A stretch of 64,000 nucleotides of DNA. Source: a virus. The position numbers were made by a program, and so were the translations under genes. The stretch spans positions 1 through 64,000 of the IMG/VR virus record IMGVR_UViG_3300027736_000020; one strand, given 5' to 3'. Positions 25,219 to 33,495 of the stretch are shown piece after piece. Each line of letters opens with the position of its first letter. Positions within the stretch are counted from its first letter, which is position 1. Below the pieces are notes generated by a model that saw nothing but the letters and a program-made list of their open reading frames with translations, made no database searches and was not told where the DNA came from.

Positions 25219-26712
25219 TTACTCGTGCGAATTGATAACTTGACGAGCTATTGTTTGCTCTGCTATTTCAGCTTCCTTCTGAATGTATTCCCATGCAGCA
25301 TCAAGAAACTCTTCGTCGTCTTTCTGCGAATCAACGATCTTGCGTACTGACTTGCGATCATCATCGGTTGACCAGATAGATTGCAGTATTTCCATGGGGT
25401 TTTCATCCGAATATGTCGTGCGACGAGCTTCGTGGCCAATCATGCCTTCGGCTTCCACGCGAATCATTGCCACTGCCTGAGCGATTGCTTCAGGAAGCTG
25501 CGAATCAGTTGCTCGAAGCCTTGCCTTGCCACCCTTGATCTTGGTCGAGGACATCATTGTCTTATGAACTTCAATGAGGCTTGCGATAGATTCTGCTTGA
25601 TCCCGAATGTTGTCAAAGGAAGAGACACCAGATCCCAGAACACGGATCATGTCCACGACCTTCAGGACAGCATTCAGCTGCTGCGGTGACGGACTGCGGT
25701 CCTTTTCGTCAAGGAAGCTCAGGAAATTCAGGAACACATGTTCTGTGCGCTCAAGAATCGTCTTCACATACGAAACGGTAAGTTCGTGAACCTGTGTGTT
25801 CTGTGTCTGGGAAACTACCGTTGCAATCTCACTACGAACGCGACGTTCGGTGCGCTGGTTGTCAATTTCCCATTCGATTTCCTGCTTGCGGCGGATATCT
25901 TCTGTAATCCGACTTGGAAGTGGAACCCAATAGAATTGTGCTTCAACAGTGAAATTACGGATGATGTCCTCTTTTGTTGGCCAAGAACGAACAACCGCCC
26001 GCTTCCAACGTCGTGTGAACTCCAGTGCCGTGACACCATTGAGTGTCGCAGGCGATGTCTGAAGAAGTCGATTGTAGACATCGAGTGCAATATGTTCGTA
26101 ATGTCGGACAGATGAAGCCATGAGTCTGGCGTAGTTATCGACAATGATATCGGCAGTTTTCATGTGAGTCTCGCGAGCATTGTCATAATCCTTCTTCCAT
26201 CTGGTGAAGGATGACTCCGGAATGAATGTCATGCCATTCATGGGAACTGCCCAAATGCTCGGAGCAGAAATGGAAACAGGATTGCGTGTCTTCGCGTCAC
26301 TGTTTTCCTGATCCTGATCGGCAACAGGGGCATCGTACCGCGTTGGGAAGAGCATGCGAATCTGACGCTCGCTGTTTTCTGGACGAGGAATCGCTACACG
26401 GGCATTGTTCTCATTGAGGTACCACATCTCATCACGAGGGAGGAGCGAGGCACGCTGTGCGCCTCGCAGGACTGCATTGATGGATGCTTGTGTCTTGTCC
26501 TTGGACTTTGAGCGAGTAGGGACGATGCCTAGCTCATTCAGCCGGACAGAGAAACCAAAGCGTTCTGCTCCAATCCTGACGGTTGCAAGAACGCCATTCT
26601 CGAAGATCTCAGACATGCCAGCCAGCGGGGTAACCTTGTCGGTTACCCCTACGCGATTGCGGAATTCTTCGGCTGCCGTGAAAACTGCGCCATCGGTGAG
26701 TGTAAGGGTCAT
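25219..26712 (-). CDS. hypothetical helical protein, partner candidate of the AAA+ ATPase
   Basis: 497 residues from MTLTLTDGAVFTAAEEFRNR. AGGAAGGA is well placed before this ATG, so a longer frame is disregarded. No family is recognised. The first 180 residues are mixed alpha/beta (FGFSVRLNELGIVPTRSKSK). The rest is mostly charged helix (EIEWEIDNQRTERRVRSEIA, VKTILERTEHVFLNFLSFLD). It has no P-loop or nuclease signature. It lies 28 bases after the AAA+ gene in the replication operon and before the primase-helicase, which suggests a structural or adaptor partner for one of them. Confidence 0.6.
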   Translation of the reverse strand: MTLTLTDGAVFTAAEEFRNRVGVTDKVTPLAGMSEIFENGVLATVRIGAERFGFSVRLNELGIVPTRSKSKDKTQASINAVLRGAQRASLLPRDEMWYLNENNARVAIPRPENSERQIRMLFPTRYDAPVADQDQENSDAKTRNPVSISAPSIWAVPMNGMTFIPESSFTRWKKDYDNARETHMKTADIIVDNYARLMASSVRHYEHIALDVYNRLLQTSPATLNGVTALEFTRRWKRAVVRSWPTKEDIIRNFTVEAQFYWVPLPSRITEDIRRKQEIEWEIDNQRTERRVRSEIATVVSQTQNTQVHELTVSYVKTILERTEHVFLNFLSFLDEKDRSPSPQQLNAVLKVVDMIRVLGSGVSSFDNIRDQAESIASLIEVHKTMMSSTKIKGGKARLRATDSQLPEAIAQAVAMIRVEAEGMIGHEARRTTYSDENPMEILQSIWSTDDDRKSVRKIVDSQKDDEEFLDAAWEYIQKEAEIAEQTIARQVINSHE

Positions 26713-26740
26713 TGGCTGTTCCTTCCTGTGGTGATGGATA

Positions 26741-28675
26741 TTACCGGACAGAGCGCTTGCTGGGGCTGAAATCTTCGTCGTCAACCTCTTTCAGCAGTTC
26801 CTTGACCTCTGCTTGCTTGCGGACTTCAAATCCCGGAGGAAGAAGATCCAGATCGCTGGCTTGAGTAGCCGCCAGATAGGATAGCGCTTCGGTTTTTGCA
26901 GTGTCAACACGGTAGGCATTGACAGCACGAAGCAGATACTCAGCCACATTTTCGTTGAAATCTGCTTCATTTCGCGATGCAATGGAAGCTGCTTTTTCGG
27001 CAAGAACAGAAAGTTGCGCTTGGGTATACCAGCGTGTTGACGCATCGGAAACAACATCATCGGGGATGACAATCATGTTTTTCGGAACACCTTGTTCCCT
27101 GACAAGCACATTGATCAGGACTGCCTTGCGATCTTCTGCAAGCATTGGAGGAAGCATTGGAACAACGGTCTGTAAACGTCTGCGCATTGCAGAATCAATA
27201 TTATCAGCGCGATTGGTTGCACCTACAAGAAGAAGCTTTCCCTTGATCTCGTCTCGCTCAAGCCAAGGCATCAGGATGCTCAGCATCTTGCTTCCCACAC
27301 CAGAAGTGTCTACTGATCCGCCATCACGGGAAGTAAGCGCCACATCAATTTCGTCGATGAAAACCATGCAAGGCAGGTTGGCCTCAACCCAATCAAGCAC
27401 TCCTTGAAGCTGCTTCTCGGAATCACCAACCCACTTGCTTTGCGTAAGCGCAGGAGACCAGTACACGCACTTGTATCCAAGCTCATAGGCAAGTGCGTAG
27501 GCAAGCAAGGACTTGCCCGTGCCGGGAGGTCCAGCCTCAAGGATGTTGGCATTCCGCAGTTTTCCTGCACGGAATTGACGCAGGAACCACTCGAAATACT
27601 CGATCAGGTATTCAGGGAACCCGTAGTCTCGAAGCCCCAGCGTGGGATTGATTACGTTCAGGTAATCTGCACCACCTTGTCCTCCAAATTGCTCAGCAAT
27701 GGCATCGTTGATAATTTTCGACACCATGTCGCGAGTGAGGATGGAATTGCGTTCTCCGGTCAATCGAACAACTTCGATCTGACGAATTGACAATCCACCT
27801 GTCGCTCCTGCAAGCCAAGACACATACTCTTCCTGCGCAACATTTGACCCGAAGTCAATTTCAATCTGGGAAATGTATTCGTCTGTCAGAACCTGATTGC
27901 GAATAAAATGCTCTCTCTCCGAAGCACTTGGAAAACCAACATTGATGGGTGTCCAGCCACTTTGTGTAACTCCACGTGAGAGAACGGAATTGATGTCACT
28001 TTTGTCATCACAGATGCCAATGATCAAGTGCCCACCCTTAGTATTGCGGAACTTTTTTCCATGACCGCCAATGTTTTCGAGGTCAAGTCCCCAGCTTCGA
28101 AGACCCAAGATGCACGTCGTGAACATGTTTCCAATGGTGTCCCATTGTCCACGAGGAGCGACAGTCTGGAATTCATCAAAAATGACACAAAGGCGAATGT
28201 CTGATTGGTTGAGCGCATTGTTGATCAGGGAAAAAGCCTGCTCTGGCGTCTTGGAACGCTCTAGGATGTCACCTTCCGTTGATCCACCAGCCATGGAAGA
28301 GATCGGTCCTCCGCGCATGATCGCAGAACCACCTGAAGGCATTTGCGGAGAAGAAGATTCCTGCTTGCGAACGATGCCCTTGAACTTCTCACGATCTTCT
28401 GCCCGTTTCTTTTCCGGGCCCATGAAAGAAAATCCCTTGAATCGGTCATATCGGACAATGATGTCAAAATCGATCCCCGATGGCTTTTCAGGAACAAACT
28501 TGTTTCCAAATACGTGATAGATATTTGCATGCACGTCAAGACCCATGGCATCCATGTCCTTGATGCCTGTTCCGGAAAGAAGGAACGCATGTGATTCGCC
28601 AGTGCGGTATTTCCTGAGCAGAGTCTTCAACCATTCAGGACGAGGTCCAGCAGTTTGCGTAAGTATTGCGCTCAT
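26741..28675 (-). CDS. tandem AAA+ ATPase with a degenerate first module
   Basis: 644 residues; ATG at 28675 with AAAGG upstream. The C-terminal module is canonical: GPPGTGKSLLAYALAYEL (Walker A, about 381), CMVFIDEIDVAL (Walker B, about 434), LLVGATNRADNIDSAMRRRL (sensor 1 and arginine-finger region). The N-terminal part looks like a second AAA+ module with Walker B-like LCVIFDEFQTV (about 160), but the P-loop position reads FLLSGTGIKDMD and lacks GKT, so it probably does not hydrolyse ATP. The layout resembles two-ring AAA+ remodelers more than clamp loaders. Its place beside the primase-helicase suggests a helicase loader, replisome remodeler or unfoldase. The substrate is unknown. Confidence 0.8.
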   Translation of the reverse strand: MSAILTQTAGPRPEWLKTLLRKYRTGESHAFLLSGTGIKDMDAMGLDVHANIYHVFGNKFVPEKPSGIDFDIIVRYDRFKGFSFMGPEKKRAEDREKFKGIVRKQESSSPQMPSGGSAIMRGGPISSMAGGSTEGDILERSKTPEQAFSLINNALNQSDIRLCVIFDEFQTVAPRGQWDTIGNMFTTCILGLRSWGLDLENIGGHGKKFRNTKGGHLIIGICDDKSDINSVLSRGVTQSGWTPINVGFPSASEREHFIRNQVLTDEYISQIEIDFGSNVAQEEYVSWLAGATGGLSIRQIEVVRLTGERNSILTRDMVSKIINDAIAEQFGGQGGADYLNVINPTLGLRDYGFPEYLIEYFEWFLRQFRAGKLRNANILEAGPPGTGKSLLAYALAYELGYKCVYWSPALTQSKWVGDSEKQLQGVLDWVEANLPCMVFIDEIDVALTSRDGGSVDTSGVGSKMLSILMPWLERDEIKGKLLLVGATNRADNIDSAMRRRLQTVVPMLPPMLAEDRKAVLINVLVREQGVPKNMIVIPDDVVSDASTRWYTQAQLSVLAEKAASIASRNEADFNENVAEYLLRAVNAYRVDTAKTEALSYLAATQASDLDLLPPGFEVRKQAEVKELLKEVDDEDFSPSKRSVR

Positions 28676-28691
28676 TGTCAATGCCTTTCAA

Positions 28692-29264
28692 TCAAGCGTA
28701 AAGGTTGGAAGCGATTGCACGCTGGGATTCTTCATCGATGTCTTGCTTGATGATGTCAACTGACAAACCAAGGCGACGAAGATACTCAAGTACCCGCCCG
28801 AATTCTCCTCCTGATAGCCACACGCTATCATCATGCAATGCGTCAAGAAAATCAATCTCGAATTGCAAGTCACGAAACAATGTCACACCAATGGTGGCAT
28901 TACGGGTTTCATCCCGAGCTTCGATGATCCACGCACCCTCGAAGTCTGTCGAGAATGTTGCAGTCATCGTGTAGCCATCTGCTTGCAATGCCGCAAAGAT
29001 CTGCGATGCAACATAGGACTGCTGATATCTCTCGACAACAATTGCTTGATCGACTGCAGAGAGCGAAGAGATTCCTGAGATCATCAATGATGAAGAGACA
29101 TCATCGTAGCTGGCGCGATTATTCTGGGTGGTGACATAAAAGCCTGCAGGAATGGTCAGGCCAAGATTTGCAATCTCAGATTCCCAGAACGGGGTTGCTT
29201 TCTGAATCCATTCGTAGCTTGCGTCGGTGATGGCGGTTTTCACCAGAATGTCATGGCACGGCAT
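28692..29264 (-). CDS. hypothetical protein upstream of the AAA+ ATPase
   Basis: 190 residues, unrecognised, with no membrane segment. Mixed alpha/beta composition with an acidic C-terminal half (DFLDALHDDSVWLSGGEFGR, DIIKQDIDEESQ). AAGGA precedes the ATG. It is the first gene after a sigma70-like promoter and runs 16 bases ahead of the AAA+ gene, so it may be a regulatory or adaptor subunit of that ATPase. Confidence 0.6.
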   Translation of the reverse strand: MPCHDILVKTAITDASYEWIQKATPFWESEIANLGLTIPAGFYVTTQNNRASYDDVSSSLMISGISSLSAVDQAIVVERYQQSYVASQIFAALQADGYTMTATFSTDFEGAWIIEARDETRNATIGVTLFRDLQFEIDFLDALHDDSVWLSGGEFGRVLEYLRRLGLSVDIIKQDIDEESQRAIASNLYA

Positions 29265-29305
29265 CAGGGGTGGTCCTTTCAGGTAAGTGTTGTTGCGCCG
29301 ACCAG

Positions 29306-29335
29306 AGCATACCCCCGACAGTCCGCGGTTGTCAA
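29306..29335 (-). promoter_or_regulatory. sigma70-like promoter of the replication operon
   Basis: On the minus strand a perfect TTGACA (29335-29330) is followed after 18 bases by TATGCT (29311-29306), upstream of the 190-residue gene. This is the best conventional promoter in the window. It would drive the AAA+, PrimPol and RuvC genes with the host polymerase, in contrast to the -35-less TATACT boxes elsewhere. Confidence 0.6.
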
Positions 29336-29344
29336 GGGATGTTT

Positions 29345-29884
29345 TTAAATTCCATGAATGGTGTGCTGGAGCTCACGGTTCCCGATGTGTTTGATACCAT
29401 TGACGGATTCCTGCATGTCTCGCTGGATACCCTTGATCTTTTCTGCGGTGGCACTTACGGTATTGTACTTCCGTTTTGGTTCTTCTCCGGAAACAAGATT
29501 GAGCTTTCTTGCAATACTGGGAAATAGTTCAGAAAACGCTCCAACATTTGATGTTGCAAGTTCCCCTGCGGCTTTTACAGATTCCTGAGTCATTTTCGTA
29601 TCCGTATTGGGATTCTTTCCGGATAGTGTCAATATTACTCTTGCGTATGTTTCATCACACTGAGTCTGATATTCGTTTTTTAATTCTATTGCATCAGCAT
29701 ACAATAATCCGAGTTTATAATTCAACGTTATGAGTTTTGTCAACATTTCTTTTGAAGCATCAATATCCCGTAAATCCAATCGGGAAAATTCATAAAGAAA
29801 CGTACTGGATTCTTCAATAGCCGGAGTAATTTCTGTATCCAGCCAAACCCTTACCGGATCTTCAGTCTCTGTAATGATGTCCAC
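29345..29884 (-). CDS. hypothetical helical protein, 179 residues
   Basis: Not recognised. Start GTG at 29884 (VDIITETEDPVRVW), chosen because AGAAGGA lies six bases upstream. A TTG seven codons earlier has no such site. It is rich in helical, charged segments (LDLRDIDASKEMLTKLITLN, AIELKNEYQTQCDETYARVI). The start lies inside the end of the HNH gene (34-base overlap). Confidence 0.6.
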   Translation of the reverse strand: MDIITETEDPVRVWLDTEITPAIEESSTFLYEFSRLDLRDIDASKEMLTKLITLNYKLGLLYADAIELKNEYQTQCDETYARVILTLSGKNPNTDTKMTQESVKAAGELATSNVGAFSELFPSIARKLNLVSGEEPKRKYNTVSATAEKIKGIQRDMQESVNGIKHIGNRELQHTIHGI

Positions 29885-30462
29885 GGAACATCCTTCTCTC
29901 TCCAAAGGGAGAGTGTTTTTTTATTATCCTCACTGAGGACGCTAAAGGATTCTACCACGCCACGGGTTATGGCGTAGGAAATCGCCGCGGGAATGTTGGA
30001 TCGCAAAAGAATGCGAGCCATGCTATCCTTCGCTGCAAATGCCAAAAGCGCAACGAATTGTTCTTCGGTCGCCATGATCTCTTCGCATGGGATGGCTTCG
30101 GAAAAATTTTTCCCTGAGATGCCAAGTTCTTCCCAGTGTTTCTTGCCGGGAGTTGCCAAACCATGAAGCGCTTTGTGATGATTATTCGGAAAAAAGTCTC
30201 CGCACAGATAAAGATGATTAGTAAAATCATCAATTCGCGATTTGGATTGAGAACGCGGTATAACATGATGAAGATCCAATGGGTGATCAACGGTGCCACA
30301 TGAGAAACATCGAGGAACGGCGCATTTGCCAAATCGTTCGGCTTGGCTTTCCTGCAAGGAGGAAGGCATTCGCATGCTCAGGAGTTTTCGAAGGCTTTCG
30401 GGGTTCCGATGAACCCCGAAGACCTTGAAAAGCTGAGTTGCCTTTGAAAAACTATCTGCCAC
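29851..30462 (-). CDS. HNH endonuclease
   Basis: About 203 residues. The HNH core is visible: CFSCGTVDHPLDLHHVIPRS supplies a CxxC zinc pair and the catalytic His, then DDFTNHLYLCG (Asn) and NNHHKALHG (final His and metal ligands). The C-terminal 90 residues are helical without known signatures. The start is uncertain. A GTG at 30462 after AGGTCATTG is chosen, and a TTG one codon before is equally possible. It lies after the endolysin gene. It could be a free-standing homing-type nuclease or take part in DNA metabolism or packaging. Confidence 0.8.
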   Translation of the reverse strand: MADSFSKATQLFKVFGVHRNPESLRKLLSMRMPSSLQESQAERFGKCAVPRCFSCGTVDHPLDLHHVIPRSQSKSRIDDFTNHLYLCGDFFPNNHHKALHGLATPGKKHWEELGISGKNFSEAIPCEEIMATEEQFVALLAFAAKDSMARILLRSNIPAAISYAITRGVVESFSVLSEDNKKTLSLWREKDVPWTSLQRLKIR

Positions 30463-31225
30463 CAATGACCTGTTGCTTCTCGTATTCTGTTTCCGGATGA
30501 TCACCAGAATGATCCAATTCAACTTCTTGCGCAGGAGCCAACTGGCTCTTCAATGCTCCGATTTCATTGATCCAGCTTTCAACACTGGTTTCATTTGCAT
30601 TCAATCCTGCCATCAAACGAATTACTGCTTCGGCATTTCCAATGAAATTGAGCTCACGCACCGTGTTGATAAGTGACTTTTCTGCATCGCTTAGCATGTC
30701 ATATTCTCCCTTGTTGTCTTCGCTAGGAACATAATTGTCATAATCTCTGCAAAAATTCAGAGGATTCGTATATGTGGCAAGCATCTGCTCTTTGCTTAAT
30801 CCTCCACCCCAGTAACCCCAATTCTGAGGTCTTTCCTTTTTTACTTCATAATGAAGATGTGCAAATTGCTGACCGCCTGATTTTCCACATTCTCCAATTT
30901 TTTCTTCTCGATTTACGCTTTTTCCAATATCATCAGTGCCATAAACAAAACTGTTTGCATGACAATAATGAACCCAAGATCCAACATGCGGACCTTCCGT
31001 GATTTCCCACCATTGATGTTTTCCGTATCCTCTTGCTGTCTCTTCATGTGCGCGAAGCTCCATCTTGCAGACAGCAACAAGCGTCATACCTATGTCTCCA
31101 TCACCTCCGTTTCCGGCATTGAAATCCAGTCCCGGATGGAACTGGTTTGAATATGTGCTCCATTCACCAAAATCATAGCCACCCATGGTAGGGTTGTTTT
31201 CACGAGCCTCTAACAATGGAAACAT
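30452..31225 (-). CDS. M23-family peptidase, probable endolysin
   Basis: 257 residues. The zinc site of LytM/lysostaphin-type peptidases is visible: H30xxxD34 in FHPGLDF, His in WVHYCH (H86, H89), and HLH (H123, H125) in QFAHLHYEV, with the usual Gly-rich turn IGECGKSGGQQ before it. Such enzymes cut peptidoglycan cross-bridges or stem peptides. The catalytic domain is N-terminal. Residues about 175-257 are helical and acidic with no recognisable wall-binding repeat. There is no signal peptide, so export would depend on a holin, and a holin candidate is encoded two genes upstream. AAGGAGT precedes the ATG. Confidence 0.85.
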   Translation of the reverse strand: MFPLLEARENNPTMGGYDFGEWSTYSNQFHPGLDFNAGNGGDGDIGMTLVAVCKMELRAHEETARGYGKHQWWEITEGPHVGSWVHYCHANSFVYGTDDIGKSVNREEKIGECGKSGGQQFAHLHYEVKKERPQNWGYWGGGLSKEQMLATYTNPLNFCRDYDNYVPSEDNKGEYDMLSDAEKSLINTVRELNFIGNAEAVIRLMAGLNANETSVESWINEIGALKSQLAPAQEVELDHSGDHPETEYEKQQVIGGR

Positions 31226-31228
31226 GTG

Positions 31229-31597
31229 TTACTCCTTGTTTTTTCGTAGTTCTTTGGGAACGTCCTGATCAAAATCTCCTTTCTCAATTCGATATTTTAT
31301 AAAATCCCACCTGTTGCGGAGTTTTTGATCTGCCATGTAAGGATTCAGATGTTCTTGAAGAATTTTTTCACTTGTCCATGATTCGCGCAACGCGAGAAGA
31401 GACTTTTTTTGTTCTTCCGTAAGTTCCGTGTTCCATCTCTTTTCGCATGTTTCAAGTGTTGATTTGCGTTCATGAAGAAGCATTTCGAGATTATCTCTGG
31501 CTTCTTCGCTGTCTCTGCCACGACCGATTCCTTGTCCTCGCATTTCCCTGCATGTGCGTGTTCTCTCATGAAACGGGTTTGTCGTATAATTTTGCAT
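31229..31597 (-). CDS. hypothetical protein within the lysis cassette
   Basis: 122 residues, unrecognised, highly charged and helical (SEEARDNLEMLLHERKSTLE, LTEEQKKSLLALRESWTSEK). No membrane segment. Strong ribosome site (GGAAAGGAAAC). Its stop lies three bases before the endolysin start, so the two are co-translated. It may be a lysis regulator, but nothing in the sequence proves it. Confidence 0.6.
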   Translation of the reverse strand: MQNYTTNPFHERTRTCREMRGQGIGRGRDSEEARDNLEMLLHERKSTLETCEKRWNTELTEEQKKSLLALRESWTSEKILQEHLNPYMADQKLRNRWDFIKYRIEKGDFDQDVPKELRKNKE

Positions 31598-31619
31598 ACC
31601 TGTTTCCTTTCCTTGAGTT

Positions 31620-31889
31620 TTATTGCAACATCATATTAAGGTTCATTATGAAATCCCAAACAAAATGAATGATTCCGTCTACAAAATCTTCATAAGGCTT
31701 TACATATTCCTCAAGTCCAATTAAATTTAATGCTGTATCTACGGTTCCTGCAGATGCAATTGCTTTTGCAATCCATATTACTATTCGAAGTCCAGCAAGA
31801 ACCGTTGCGGTAGTAGCAACGATTCTTCTCCAATGTTGGATGCAGGATTTCACAAGAAAAGGGAACCGAGACCGAGTGTCCTCTTCCAT
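31620..31889 (-). CDS. putative holin
   Basis: 89 residues with a basic, charged N-terminus. A hydrophobic stretch follows (about residues 23-48, IVATTATVLAGLRIVIWIAK), and a second amphipathic-hydrophobic segment lies near the C-terminus (VDGIIHFVWDFIMNLNMM). Size, membrane character and position upstream of the M23 endolysin fit a holin, although no family motif is recognised. GGAG lies 6 bases before the ATG, in the loop of a hairpin (31889-31908) whose stem reaches the start codon, so translation may be held back. Confidence 0.6.
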   Translation of the reverse strand: MEEDTRSRFPFLVKSCIQHWRRIVATTATVLAGLRIVIWIAKAIASAGTVDTALNLIGLEEYVKPYEDFVDGIIHFVWDFIMNLNMMLQ

Positions 31890-31908
31890 GTCTTATCTCC
31901 ATAAGACA
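31889..31908 (-). promoter_or_regulatory. hairpin exposing the holin ribosome site in its loop
   Basis: On the minus strand TGTCTTAT pairs with ATAAGACA (8 bp). The four-base loop is exactly GGAG, the only ribosome-binding sequence of the holin candidate. The ATG begins at the last bases of the stem. A tuning role for holin expression is inferred. Confidence 0.55.
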
Positions 31909-31919
31909 TTATCGCTTAT

Positions 31920-32966
31920 CTATGTAGAAAAAATTGTCTTGTTGTTTGCCTCATGAAAATCATATAAAAATTGATAACCATTCATGTACTGCACAGCGTC
32001 TTCTGCAGTAGGGAAACAAAGATGCTTGCGCTTGCCTTTTTCCATCGGAAAATAGACAACCGTTGGAGTTCCAATGGAAGGCTGTCCAAAATACCGTTGA
32101 CTGTACGTATCCTTGATCTTGTATGTTCCGGTCTTGATCAGATAGGAGCGACCACCAAATTCATAGCCAAGAGCCTCTGCAATTTCGTAATGAGTATATT
32201 GTTCAAAATCAGGACTGTGCGTATGTCCGGTTGCAACAACATGAGCCGGAAAACGTGTTTGATACAGTCGTTTGTTGCCAGCAAGCTTGTGCGCACTGTT
32301 ATGAGAACGAGACTGATGCATGATCAAATGTGTGTAGAATGTGTCACCAATGTATAATTCAACAAAACCTTCTCCATCGAGAGCAATGGTCTTGCCTTTT
32401 CGGACTCCTTCGCGCCAAATAAAATTGGCTGCTTCATACCCAATGACTCGCTCATCAAACTCAACGGAATGGTTATCCCATGTGATGATCCACAACTTGT
32501 TGGCTTCCACAAGTCGAGAAGCAATGTCTTCAAGAACAAGGTTCTGCAAGTCTCCGGCAAATGCCTGTCCATGTACCGCAGAAACATTCTTGAACGATCC
32601 AAAATTGTCCTTGAGATCACCCACCGTTGCCAGTCCCAATCGTGGAGTATTCAGGATGTAATCCAGATCATGTTGCATCTGGTCGTAATCACATCCAAGG
32701 CTTCCAAGATGCCAGTCAGACGAATACACGATGGCAACAGGACCGTCTGCATGTCGAAGGTCCAGATATGCCCGTTCCGTTCGATACGATGTTTGCTCCT
32801 TGAGTTTCTGGAATTCCTTTGCAACACGAAAAACATCTTCGTATCTGACTTTGCCTTCCGGAGAAAAAGGAATCTGTGGAATGATCTGTCCTGTGTGGTC
32901 ATATCCATTGGAAGACAATGGGATTTCTTGCAAGCGAAGTTTTGGGTTTGCTCCTGCGCTTTTCAT
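31920..32966 (-). CDS. calcineurin-like metallophosphoesterase
   Basis: 348 residues from MKSAGANPKLRLQE, with AGGAG five bases upstream. The five metallophosphoesterase blocks appear in order: YSSDWHLGSLG (DxH), TVGDLKDNFG (GDxxD), ITWDNHSVEF (a variant of GNHD), LIMHQSRSHN and VVATGHTHSP (GHTH). Two metal ions would be bound. The family includes Mre11/SbcD nucleases and cyclic-nucleotide phosphodiesterases, and I cannot tell which substrate applies. It sits between a structural gene and the lysis cassette, and a terminator separates it from the gene before. Confidence 0.85.
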   Translation of the reverse strand: MKSAGANPKLRLQEIPLSSNGYDHTGQIIPQIPFSPEGKVRYEDVFRVAKEFQKLKEQTSYRTERAYLDLRHADGPVAIVYSSDWHLGSLGCDYDQMQHDLDYILNTPRLGLATVGDLKDNFGSFKNVSAVHGQAFAGDLQNLVLEDIASRLVEANKLWIITWDNHSVEFDERVIGYEAANFIWREGVRKGKTIALDGEGFVELYIGDTFYTHLIMHQSRSHNSAHKLAGNKRLYQTRFPAHVVATGHTHSPDFEQYTHYEIAEALGYEFGGRSYLIKTGTYKIKDTYSQRYFGQPSIGTPTVVYFPMEKGKRKHLCFPTAEDAVQYMNGYQFLYDFHEANNKTIFST

Positions 32967-32999
32967 GTTAACTCCTGTTTTTTGCGGCAAATAAACAAG

Positions 33000-33023
33000 A
33001 ATCCCCGCAATAAAGCGGGGATT
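33000..33023 (-). terminator. intrinsic terminator
   Basis: AATCCCCGC and GCGGGGATT form a perfect 9-bp stem with a 6-base loop, followed on the minus strand by CTTGTTTATTT. It lies between the 132-residue gene and the phosphoesterase gene. Confidence 0.75.
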
Positions 33024-33053
33024 CAATCACACACTTCAAGAAAGTTTACCAGA

Positions 33054-33452
33054 TTACTTCGGAGTATTGTTCTCGGCTTGCTTGGCAGTTACTGCCTCGT
33101 TGGAGATAAAGAACTTGCCCCAAACTTTTGCACTTGGGAATTCCTGCTCAAGAGCATTCTGCTCACTTACCGCACGGTTCAATCGTTCCGTGGCAGTGCT
33201 CAATCGCTGTTCGTTATTTCGCGTAGACGCAAACCTGACATCAACCTGCGCACGGATCTTCTCGCGCTCAAGTTCTGCCCAGAGTTCTCCTGAGTACTTT
33301 CCTGAAGCAAGAATATCCACGAATTCCTCATACGGCATGTCTCCAGTGCCCTCAGGGGTTTCATCTTCGGGATGTTCCTTGGCAATTCCGTCAATAATCA
33401 TTTCTTCCTCCGAGATCTTGCCATTCCTGTTGTTCTTGGTGAGCGCTGCCAT
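33054..33452 (-). CDS. hypothetical protein, 132 residues
   Basis: Not recognised. Start MAALTKNNRNGKISEEEM with AGGAGA upstream. An eight-codon longer frame lacks a site. It is very acidic in the first half (EHPEDETPEGTGDMPYEEF), then a charged helix (REKIRAQVDVRFASTRNNEQ). It is probably soluble. It lies between the fibre-base genes and a terminator, with a TATAAT box about 36 bases upstream. Confidence 0.6.
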   Translation of the reverse strand: MAALTKNNRNGKISEEEMIIDGIAKEHPEDETPEGTGDMPYEEFVDILASGKYSGELWAELEREKIRAQVDVRFASTRNNEQRLSTATERLNRAVSEQNALEQEFPSAKVWGKFFISNEAVTAKQAENNTPK

Positions 33453-33484
33453 TGTTCTCTCCTTCTGCCAACACATGTGGCATT

Positions 33485-33495
33485 TGTATTATAGC
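33485..33495 (-). promoter_or_regulatory. putative -10 promoter
   Basis: GCTATAATAC on the minus strand lies in the gap upstream of the 132-residue gene, about 36 bases before its ATG. No -35 is seen. Confidence 0.3.

Noticed and set aside
29895-29925. Hairpin CTCTCC/GGAGAG followed by T-run, plus-strand terminator
   Set aside because: No rightward gene ends there, and it lies inside the HNH coding region; likely fortuitous.
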